A DNA stretch of 11,961 nucleotides from a bacterium (lineage in GTDB: Bacteria; KSB1; UBA2214): NCBI GenBank assembly GCA_029560815.1, contig JAKQKF010000407.1, forward strand, positions 1 to 11,961. The letters run 5' to 3'. Made by a program: the position numbers and the translations under genes. Shown in pieces: positions 6,966-11,961 of the stretch; within the stretch, counting starts at the first letter, position 1; each line of letters starts with the position of its first letter. Below the pieces are notes generated by a model, which saw nothing but the letters and a program-made list of their open reading frames with translations, did no database searches and was not told where the DNA came from.

Positions 6966-7106
6966 CTATTTTTCTTCCATGGGGGGCAGTTTTCTGGCGA
7001 TCACGATCATCAGCCGGGTGACAAAGTAGAAAAGAATCAGGACGGTGAAGACCCCGCCGAGTCCGAGCCCCATGATCTTGAGAGCAGCATCGATTTCCGG
7101 ATTCAT
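6966..7106 (-). CDS. 46-residue single-pass membrane peptide, small subunit of the Na+ decarboxylase (OadG-like)
   Basis: Short gene from ATG 7106-7104 to TAG 6968-6966, 46 residues. It has a short acidic N-terminus (MNPEIDAAL), one strong hydrophobic segment (about 10-39, including IMGLGLGGVF and TVLILFYFVT), and a charged tail KLPPMEEK. The ribosome site GTGAGG overlaps the stop codon of the beta-subunit gene 13 bp upstream, so it is the last gene of the operon and translationally linked. Position and topology match the N-terminal anchor of OadG-type gamma subunits or the tiny extra subunits of methylmalonyl-CoA decarboxylases. Direct homology is not certain from so short a sequence. Its role would be to stabilise the membrane complex. 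Confidence 0.72.
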   Translation of the reverse strand: MNPEIDAALKIMGLGLGGVFTVLILFYFVTRLMIVIARKLPPMEEK

Positions 7107-7119
7107 AGCAGCAACCTCA

Positions 7120-8232
7120 CTATTTCATGAACAGGGGAACCAGGGCGAGGAGCAGTCCCCCGGCGACGATGGAGCCCAGCTGTCCCGCCACATTTGCGCT
7201 GGTGGACTGCATCAGGATAAAGTTGGTCGGATCTTCCTCTTTGGCCATGCGCTGGATGACGCGCGCGGACATCGGAAAAGCCGATATGCCGGCCGCGCCG
7301 ACCATCGGATTGACCTTGTTCTTGAGGAAGAGGTTGAGAAACTTGGCGAAGAGAACGCCGCCGGCCGTGTCGAAGATAAAGGCGATCAGCCCCATGCCCA
7401 TGATGATCAGGGTGTCGGCGCGGAGGAAATCCTGCGCGATCATGGTGGAACCGATGGTGATGCCCAGCATGAGGGTGACCAGGTTGGCGAGTTCGTTCTG
7501 GGCGGCGTTGGAGAGGCGCTCGAGGACGCCGCAGGCGCGGATGAGGTTGCCGAACATCAGCGAGCCGATCAGAGCGACACTGATGGGCGCCACGATGCCC
7601 GCGATCAGGGTGATGACGATCGGGAAGGCAATCTCGACCAGTTTGGGAATAGCGGTCTGATGATAGGTCATCCGGATCAGCCGCTCCTGCCGGGTGGTCA
7701 ACGCCCTGATCACCGGGGGCTGGATGATCGGCACCAGCGACATGTAGGAATAAGCAGCCACCGAGATCGGCGCCAGCAGCCGTTCAGCGAACTTGTTGGC
7801 GACGTAGATGGAGGTCGGCCCGTCCGCAGCGCCGATGATGCCGATCGAGGCGGCCTCCTTGAGATCATACCCCATGAGCACGGCGACGAAGAGACAGGCG
7901 AAAATGCCGAACTGCGCAGCGGCGCCGAAAAAAAGCATGAAGGGATTCTGCAGCAGCGGTTTGAAATCGATCATGGCGCCGACCGCGACGAAGATGAGGA
8001 CCGGGAAAAGCTCCGTCCGGATGCCGTAATTATACAGTATGGTCAGGAATCCCTCATGCCCGATCGCCGATGAAAAAGGAATATTGGCCAAAAGTGCGCC
8101 GAAGCCGATGGGAAGCAGCAGCATGGGCTCATAGTCCTTGGCGATGGCGAGATAGATCAGGATCAGGGAAATACCGAACATGACAAAATTGCCCAGATGC
8201 AGATTGACAATGCCGGCTAACAATTCATTCAT
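7120..8232 (-). CDS. Na+-translocating decarboxylase beta subunit (OadB/MmdB/GcdB family)
   Basis: A 370-residue polytopic membrane protein, the sodium channel/carboxybiotin-decarboxylating subunit that couples CO2 release from carboxybiotin to Na+ export. Visible family motifs are GAADGPTSIYVANKF (about 134-148, with the conserved Asp of GADGPT that serves Na+ binding and proton chemistry in OadB), the ISAFPMSARVIQRM loop (about 317-330), and SANVAGQLGS (about 345-354). Hydrophobic helices fill the rest. The length is at the short end for the family. Start choice: GTG (8235) is followed at once by ATG (8232). GGAG at 8243-8240 leaves 7 nt to the ATG but only 4 to the GTG, so ATG is preferred. 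It follows the biotin carrier gene by about 60 bp in the same operon. Confidence 0.93.
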   Translation of the reverse strand: MNELLAGIVNLHLGNFVMFGISLILIYLAIAKDYEPMLLLPIGFGALLANIPFSSAIGHEGFLTILYNYGIRTELFPVLIFVAVGAMIDFKPLLQNPFMLFFGAAAQFGIFACLFVAVLMGYDLKEAASIGIIGAADGPTSIYVANKFAERLLAPISVAAYSYMSLVPIIQPPVIRALTTRQERLIRMTYHQTAIPKLVEIAFPIVITLIAGIVAPISVALIGSLMFGNLIRACGVLERLSNAAQNELANLVTLMLGITIGSTMIAQDFLRADTLIIMGMGLIAFIFDTAGGVLFAKFLNLFLKNKVNPMVGAAGISAFPMSARVIQRMAKEEDPTNFILMQSTSANVAGQLGSIVAGGLLLALVPLFMK

Positions 8233-8292
8233 CACACTTCTCCACTTGAATTATCGAGAGGATCATACAGCTCCTGCCAGCGCCACCGGGCA

Positions 8293-8646
8293 TCACCCGA
8301 TGATCGCCAGAACATCCCCCGCTGCAACACGCGCGCCCCTGGCAATCAGGAAAGAGACGACGCCGTCGCAGGTGGAGACCACTTCATTTTCCATCTTCAT
8401 CGCTTCGAGGACCAGCAGGGGCTGACCACTCTTGACCCGGGCTCCGGCCTCCACCCTGGTGTTGATGACGACACCCGGCATCGGTGCAAGAAGCTTCTTA
8501 CCAGCCGGGGCGGCTGGCGCGGCAGTGCCCGGCGGCGTTGCCGGCGCTGCGGCTGCTCCCGCCTGAGCCGGTTCTACCAGGGTCGCTTGCCCCTTCTCCA
8601 CTTCGACTTCATATTTCTTATCGTTGATCGTGACGACATATTTCAT
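8293..8646 (-). CDS. Biotin carboxyl carrier subunit of the Na+ decarboxylase
   Basis: A 117-residue biotin carrier. The N-terminal strand pair ([17 protein letters not shown]) leads to an Ala/Pro-rich flexible linker (about 28-48). The biotinyl domain (about 50-117) has the classic EAMKM at 91-95, with Lys94 the biotinylation site, and a conserved PMPG at 55-58. It carries CO2 from the carboxyltransferase to the membrane beta subunit. In typical oxaloacetate decarboxylases this domain is fused to the C-terminus of alpha. Here it is a separate gene, as in methylmalonyl-CoA decarboxylases. The start at 8646 gives the expected beginning of such carriers. The ribosome site is only moderate (AAGGA, 12 nt away). 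The divergent biotin ligase at 10862 is the likely modifier. Confidence 0.93.
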   Translation of the reverse strand: MKYVVTINDKKYEVEVEKGQATLVEPAQAGAAAAPATPPGTAAPAAPAGKKLLAPMPGVVINTRVEAGARVKSGQPLLVLEAMKMENEVVSTCDGVVSFLIARGARVAAGDVLAIIG

Positions 8647-8674
8647 GGCTTCATTCCGTCCTTGGCTTCTTCGG

Positions 8675-9058
8675 TCAGCTGATCGCCCTGATGGATTTGA
8701 ATTGCAGTTCTTCAAGCGGTATGCCCGCATCACTGGCCACAATGGCGAGAACCATGGCGGCGGTTTTTTCGTCGATGCCTGACAAGGAAAATTCTCTCCC
8801 CGACACGCGGTAATTATTGATCGTCGCGGTGGTTTGAGCGCCAGGGCCGTCCGCTGCCGCAGAGAGAGCCCCTGCTGCTTGACCGCCGGCGCCGGCCGCA
8901 AGAATCGAAGCCGCTTCCGCAGCCGCTTCAACCGCGCGCAGGCGGGCGCCGGCTATAAAAGACGAGATCACCTTGACTGCGATGATGGCGCCGACGATGA
9001 TGGCAACAATGATCACTAGTTCCGACTCATAGGACTCCAGCATGGCCTTGATCGTCAT
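8675..9058 (-). CDS. Na+ decarboxylase small membrane subunit (OadG/MmdD-like gamma/delta)
   Basis: A 127-residue protein: a short acidic N-terminus, one membrane helix (about 12-36, [14 protein letters not shown] then AVKVISSFI), a long Ala/Gly-rich linker (about 42-76), and a C-terminal block (about 94-127) with [19 protein letters not shown] and ending KSIRAIS. This C-terminal helix followed by an F/K-S-I-R tail is the pattern of OadG/MmdD subunits, which hold the carboxyltransferase to the membrane beta subunit. The reading frame is open to an ATG at 9085, but that lies inside the alpha gene. ATG at 9058 has an excellent AGAGGAGG site overlapping the alpha stop codon (9074-9072), so it is chosen. 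The order alpha-delta-biotin carrier-beta matches mmd operons. Confidence 0.8.
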   Translation of the reverse strand: MTIKAMLESYESELVIIVAIIVGAIIAVKVISSFIAGARLRAVEAAAEAASILAAGAGGQAAGALSAAADGPGAQTTATINNYRVSGREFSLSGIDEKTAAMVLAIVASDAGIPLEELQFKSIRAIS

Positions 9059-9071
9059 GGATGGGCCTCCT

Positions 9072-10565
9072 CTATATCCTGGCAATGGTATAACTGACTG
9101 TGGTCGCTGGCCGGACCGGCTCAGCCGGTACCTGCGGGGTCTCCTTTTTCACCCCCTGCTTGCGGACTGAGATCGTCGCCTCGCCTTTCAGGAAAGTGAT
9201 GCCCTTTTGCCCGCAGGCCGCCGCGATAAAGATGTTTTCATCGCTCGCCGGCAGGCTGGCTTCCTCAAGCATCCTTCTCGCCGCCGCGATGCCCTTTTGC
9301 GGGTCGCGCTCATTGATATCGATCACCGCCTCCGTGGTCGGCTCCAGCTTGAGCTGTGCGGAAGCGATCCTCACCACTTCGGGATCGGGCTCAACCGGTG
9401 TCTTGCCGAAATAACCGAGGACCATCTTGCCGTACCCCTCGGCGATCTTGACCCATTTGCCGAACATGACATTGTTGAAAGCCTGCTGGAAATAGAACTG
9501 CGAAACCGGCGTCACCGAGGTGCCAAAGCCGCCGAGTTCGACCACCTCGCCCATCGCCTTGATCACCTCCGGATAACGGTTCATGATCTTGTTGTCGCGC
9601 ATCATCTGCGTATTGGAGGTCAGCGCTCCGCCGGGCATGGGCGAGAACGGGATCAGCGGCTCCACCTGTTTCGCTTCGGGCGGCATGAAATAGTCGCGCA
9701 TGCACTCTTTAAAGACCTCTTCGGCCTCGCGCATGCGGTCGACGTCGATGCCGAGATCGTAATCGGAGCCACGCAGGGCGTGCCACATCGAGATGATGTC
9801 ACTCTGGCAGGTTCCGCCCGAGACCGGGGCCATGGAGAGATCGAGGCCGTCGGCACCGCCATCGAGGGCCGCCAGATAGGTGGAGACGCAGGTGCCGGCG
9901 GTGTCATGGGAGTGAAAGCGCAGCGGCGCCTGGTCGCCGAGCAGGGCGCGGGCCTGCCGGATGGTCTCGAAGACGGTCCTGGGCGTAGAAGTGCCCGAAG
10001 CATCCTTGAAGCAGACCGAATCGTAGGGAATGCCGGCTGCGAGGATCTTTTTCAGAGTATCGATGTAAAAATCGGGGGTATGCGCCCAGTCGGCTCCGGG
10101 GGTATCGGGAGGAAGGCTCATCATGGTCACCACCACCTCATGCCTGAGACCCGCCTCGTAGATGCACCGTCCTGAAAAGATGAGGTTGTTGACATCGTTC
10201 AGAGCGTCGAAATTTCTGATCGTGGTCACACCGTGCTTTTTGAACATCTCCGCATGCAGCTTGATGATATCGCGCGGCTGGGAATCGAGACAGACGACAT
10301 TCACCCCGCGCGCCAGGGTTTGAAGATTGACCCCGGGCCCGACTGTCTCCCTGAATTTGTCCATCATGTCGAAGGAATTCTCGTTCGCATAAAATATCGG
10401 GGACTGGAACATTGCGCCGCCGCCCGACTCAAAGTGATCGATCCCCGCCTCAACGGTCGCCTTTACAGCCGGCATGAAATCATCGCTGAAGACGCGCGCT
10501 CCATAAACGGACTGGAATCCGTCCCTGAAAGCCGTGATCATCACATTTATTTTTTTCTTTGCCAC
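9072..10565 (-). CDS. PYC/OadA-type carboxyltransferase alpha subunit of a Na+-pumping decarboxylase
   Basis: A DRE-TIM-barrel carboxyltransferase of 497 residues, counted from the GTG at 10565. Landmarks in that numbering: the FRDGFQS active-site loop (13-19, Asp15 and Gln18, versus LRDAHQS in OadA), GGGAMF (48-53), LARGVN (84-89), NFDALNDV (118-125), the metal-bridging lysine in FKDASG (Lys187), the metal ligands HSHD (218-221), the catalytic Thr in SGGTCQ (Thr252), and a PYC-type C-terminal domain with MPGGAL and LGYFGKTP (about 383-390). It moves a carboxyl group from a 2-oxo acid, typically oxaloacetate, to biotin. No biotinyl domain is present. Start choice: GTG 10565 has GAGAGG 7 nt upstream and gives the N-terminus usual for the family. 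The in-frame ATG at 10589 has no ribosome site. It is divergent enough from standard OadA that the substrate is uncertain. Confidence 0.85.
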   Translation of the reverse strand: MAKKKINVMITAFRDGFQSVYGARVFSDDFMPAVKATVEAGIDHFESGGGAMFQSPIFYANENSFDMMDKFRETVGPGVNLQTLARGVNVVCLDSQPRDIIKLHAEMFKKHGVTTIRNFDALNDVNNLIFSGRCIYEAGLRHEVVVTMMSLPPDTPGADWAHTPDFYIDTLKKILAAGIPYDSVCFKDASGTSTPRTVFETIRQARALLGDQAPLRFHSHDTAGTCVSTYLAALDGGADGLDLSMAPVSGGTCQSDIISMWHALRGSDYDLGIDVDRMREAEEVFKECMRDYFMPPEAKQVEPLIPFSPMPGGALTSNTQMMRDNKIMNRYPEVIKAMGEVVELGGFGTSVTPVSQFYFQQAFNNVMFGKWVKIAEGYGKMVLGYFGKTPVEPDPEVVRIASAQLKLEPTTEAVIDINERDPQKGIAAARRMLEEASLPASDENIFIAAACGQKGITFLKGEATISVRKQGVKKETPQVPAEPVRPATTVSYTIARI

Positions 10566-10634
10566 AAACAAGCCTCTCAATTTGTTCATAACCCGCAGGA
10601 TTGAACGCTTCCGGCCGGGGCTTAAAAGCTTATT

Positions 10635-10663
10635 AAATTACCGAACAATAGCCAGAAACACAA
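10635..10663 (-). promoter_or_regulatory. Candidate promoter of the decarboxylase operon
   Basis: On the minus strand TTGTGT (10663-10658) and TAATTT (10640-10635) lie 17 bp apart, about 70 bp upstream of the GTG start of the alpha gene, in an AT-richer patch. The boxes are imperfect. The rest of the roughly 300-bp divergent gap (10566-10861) shows no RNA gene or convincing plus-strand promoter by eye. Confidence 0.4.
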
Positions 10664-10861
10664 CCTGAATTTTTCGCATAGCATTTGACGGCAATATTCC
10701 TAAATTATGGCCTCTGGTCAGAGAAAGGCACAGCATTGGAGCAGCGGCCCGGGAGGGCTGGCTGCGGCGGCCATTGTACGCACCCTCCATCTGAATAACC
10801 AGAAGAGGCGTCACCTGCCGCCGAACGGTCTGCCGGGCATCATCTTGCCGAAGAGGAGCTT

Positions 10862-11581
10862 GTGGAACCTTCGAACAGAATAATCTACCTCGATACCATT
10901 GATTCGACCAACAGCTACCTGCACAGGGAAAAGCCGCCGGCGGGGACAATCGTCTACACCTTCCGCCAGAGCGCCGGCCGGGGACGCCAGGGTAAAAGCT
11001 GGATCGAGGTGAACGACAGGAATCTCGCCTTGTCGGTTTTATTCGGCGCAGAACCAGGCGAGGCGCTCTTCTGGCGGATAGCGCTGCTTTCGCTTCCGAT
11101 GGCGGATTTTTTGAAATCACTCAAGGTCGGCGCGGTGTGGATTAAATGGCCGAACGATATTCTGGCCGGCGGGAAAAAGATCGCGGGCGTTCTCGCCGAG
11201 ACATTGCTGGAGGAGAACAGGATCACCGGCATCATCGCCGGGATCGGAATCAACGTCAACACGACCGCGGAGGAGCTCACCGCCGTCGCCCGGCCCGCCA
11301 CCTCCATATTTTGCGAAACCGGGCGGCTGCAGGATCTTGACCGGTTTGCGGAGGAGTACCTCGAGCGGCTGCTGCGGCTGCTGCGTGAGAACCCGCCGCC
11401 TGGAGTGATCAGGGAGAGGTGGCTGGCCGGGAGCGGCATCATTGGCCGCACTGTGGCGTGGGCCTCACCAGCCGGCGCAGTGCATGGGTGCGCGGTAAAC
11501 GTCGATGAGGAGGGGCTGCTCTGGCTCGAAACGGATGGTGGCATAGTCAAGGTGGCGGCGGGGGATGTCGACCTCCGCTAG
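10862..11581 (+). CDS. birA: Biotin-[carboxylase] protein ligase, class without DNA-binding domain
   Basis: A 239-residue biotin protein ligase. Visible motifs are DSTN (14-17), the biotinyl-AMP-binding loop GRGRQGKSW (39-47), KWPND (95-99), GKKIAGVLAE (104-113), GIGINVN (127-133), and a C-terminal SH3-like domain (about 190-239). It activates biotin with ATP and attaches it to the lysine of EAMKM motifs in carrier proteins. The N-terminal helix-turn-helix of bifunctional E. coli BirA is absent, so it should not act as the bio repressor. The start is GTG at 10862 with GAGGAG 3-5 nt upstream. An upstream extension in this frame is not supported. It is divergent from the decarboxylase operon, whose biotin carrier is the obvious local substrate. 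A terminator follows at 11647. Confidence 0.92.
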   Translation: MEPSNRIIYLDTIDSTNSYLHREKPPAGTIVYTFRQSAGRGRQGKSWIEVNDRNLALSVLFGAEPGEALFWRIALLSLPMADFLKSLKVGAVWIKWPNDILAGGKKIAGVLAETLLEENRITGIIAGIGINVNTTAEELTAVARPATSIFCETGRLQDLDRFAEEYLERLLRLLRENPPPGVIRERWLAGSGIIGRTVAWASPAGAVHGCAVNVDEEGLLWLETDGGIVKVAAGDVDLR

Positions 11582-11646
11582 CTGCGGAGAGCAGCAGACA
11601 GTTGAATCCGGCCGGCCGAAACAGAGCTCAAACCGCTGTTGTGCAA

Positions 11647-11680
11647 AAAGCCCCGGCAATCAGTTAATCACCGGGGCTTT
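11647..11680. terminator. Bidirectional terminator shared by birA and the former tRNA gene
   Basis: Perfect 10-bp stem AAAGCCCCGG (11647-11656) / CCGGGGCTTT (11671-11680) with a 14-nt loop. Read on the minus strand the stem is followed by CTTTTTG, a better T run than on the plus strand (CTTTCATTG). It therefore probably evolved as the terminator of the minus-strand tRNA gene and also ends birA transcription. Confidence 0.78.
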
Positions 11681-11685
11681 CATTG

Positions 11686-11727
11686 TGGGCCTGGTAGGTT
11701 TCGAACCTACAACCTGCGGATTATGAG
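11686..11727 (-). tRNA. 3' half of a CAU-anticodon tRNA gene (attachment-site remnant)
   Basis: Read on the minus strand: anticodon loop CTCATAA (11727-11721, anticodon CAU at 11725-11723), anticodon 3' strand TCCGC, variable loop AGGTT, an intact 5-bp T stem GTAGG/CCTAC around a TTCGAAA loop (11710-11694), acceptor 3' strand CAGGCCC and discriminator A (11686). CCA is not encoded (CAA follows). The sequence upstream of the loop (GCTTT instead of the GCGGA needed to pair) does not match, and no D-arm or acceptor 5' strand is present. Only the 3' half is here, so it cannot make a functional tRNA by itself. The full tRNA was Met (elongator) or Ile2, judging from CAU. An integrase gene abuts it 10 bp away, as expected for a tRNA used as an integration site. 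Confidence 0.8.
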
Positions 11728-11737
11728 AAAGCGGTGG

Positions 11738-11961
11738 TCATACCGTTTTCACCTCTCCTATCTTTCTATTATTATATTGTTTCGAATCATCAGCATTTTC
11801 CGCTTTTCCTCCATAGGGGACGTATACGTGACATAGCTCTCCAAGAACAGTCACTGCTTCGACCATCTCGTCCCAATGCGGATTAATATACCGGCTGGTG
11901 ATCGTCGTTCGTTTGTGGCCGAGGATCATCGCGATGACCGATTCGGGCACTTTGGCTCGTG
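11738..11961 (-). CDS. Tyrosine recombinase (integrase), C-terminal part (runs off right edge)
   Basis: Partial gene whose last 73 codons are visible, with TGA at 11740-11738. The segment VPESVIAMILGHKRTTITSRYI is split here only by description: VPESVIAMILGHK carries the conserved LGH box II motif, and TSRYI holds the nucleophilic tyrosine, at the usual spacing for tyrosine recombinases. After the Tyr comes an acidic stretch and a longer, polar tail of about 50 residues ending GEVKTV. The gene reads toward the tRNA half and stops 10 bp from it, typical of an integrase next to its attachment site. The last codons and the following gap are more AT-rich than the rest of the window, which fits acquired DNA. 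The N-terminal DNA-binding and core Arg residues lie outside the window. Confidence 0.85.
   Translation of the reverse strand, partial: RAKVPESVIAMILGHKRTTITSRYINPHWDEMVEAVTVLGELCHVYVPYGGKAENADDSKQYNNRKIGEVKTV

Noticed and set aside
7045..8073. Plus-strand open frame of 342 codons opposite the beta subunit
   Set aside because: Composition is an Asp/Gly/His/Arg-rich mirror of a membrane protein gene; the opposite strand carries clear OadB motifs.
9059..9085. Upstream ATG at 9085 as start of the OadG/MmdD-like subunit
   Set aside because: It lies within the alpha gene and has no ribosome site, whereas ATG 9058 has AGAGGAGG at proper spacing.
10707..10883. Plus-strand 58-codon open frame from ATG 10707 overlapping the birA start
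   Set aside because: No ribosome site, unremarkable composition, overlaps birA out of frame; could be a leader peptide but nothing supports it.
11686..11737. Group I intron splitting the tRNA in its anticodon loop
   Set aside because: Introns in CAU tRNAs do occur at this place, but the adjoining sequence encodes a tyrosine recombinase C-terminus rather than intron core elements, so an attachment site explains it better.
11639..11836. Plus-strand 65-codon frame across the tRNA half and integrase end
   Set aside because: It runs through a terminator and tRNA sequence antisense to the integrase; no ribosome site.
1..11961. CRISPR arrays, insertion sequences, toxin-antitoxin or defence genes, rRNA
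   Set aside because: No spaced direct repeats, transposase motifs or such domains were seen on either strand; the only mobile-DNA signal is at the right edge.

Overview
The window looks like a high-GC chromosome segment from a Gram-negative (diderm), probably fermentative or anaerobic bacterium. Reasons: a secreted outer-membrane-barrel-like protein ending in Phe, a sodium-pumping biotin decarboxylase, and a DUF4954 protein, a family I associate mainly with Bacteroidota, spirochaetes and related candidate phyla. The placement near the FCB group is inference. Genes are dense, mostly have clear Shine-Dalgarno sites, and are separated by strong hairpin terminators.

Left part (1-2754), membrane lipid genes. 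On the minus strand a two-HKD phospholipase D/cardiolipin-synthase-like protein is followed directly (TAA then ATG) by the start of an alpha/beta-hydrolase-like gene that runs off the left edge. Divergent from them, behind a good sigma70-type promoter, is a YegS/LCB5-type lipid kinase.

Middle part (2755-6766). A small secreted barrel-like protein sits behind an AT-rich promoter region and ends in a strong terminator. Only 25 bp past that terminator begins a two-gene unit: a DUF4954 protein (left-handed beta-helix plus a long helical tail) and a stand-alone double-SIS sugar isomerase. The isomerase keeps counterparts of the GlmS isomerase catalytic residues (Glu225, His241, Lys331) but has no glutaminase domain. 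This pair is the best candidate here for an uncharacterised pathway.

Right-middle part (6904-11581). A perfect 14-bp hairpin separates the converging units. On the minus strand lies a complete five-gene Na+-translocating decarboxylase operon, in transcription order: PYC/OadA-type carboxyltransferase alpha, OadG/MmdD-like subunit, separate biotin carrier, OadB/MmdB-type membrane beta, and a 46-residue single-pass membrane peptide. A biotin-protein ligase without a DNA-binding domain is encoded divergently and presumably biotinylates the carrier. The gene layout resembles methylmalonyl-CoA decarboxylases while the alpha subunit is of the oxaloacetate-decarboxylase fold, so the substrate is open.

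Right edge (11647-11961). A shared terminator is followed by the 3' half of a CAU-anticodon tRNA. Recognisable tRNA sequence stops exactly at the anticodon loop. Immediately beyond is the C-terminus of a tyrosine recombinase in more AT-rich DNA. This is the chromosome/element junction of an integrated element that extends to the right of the window.
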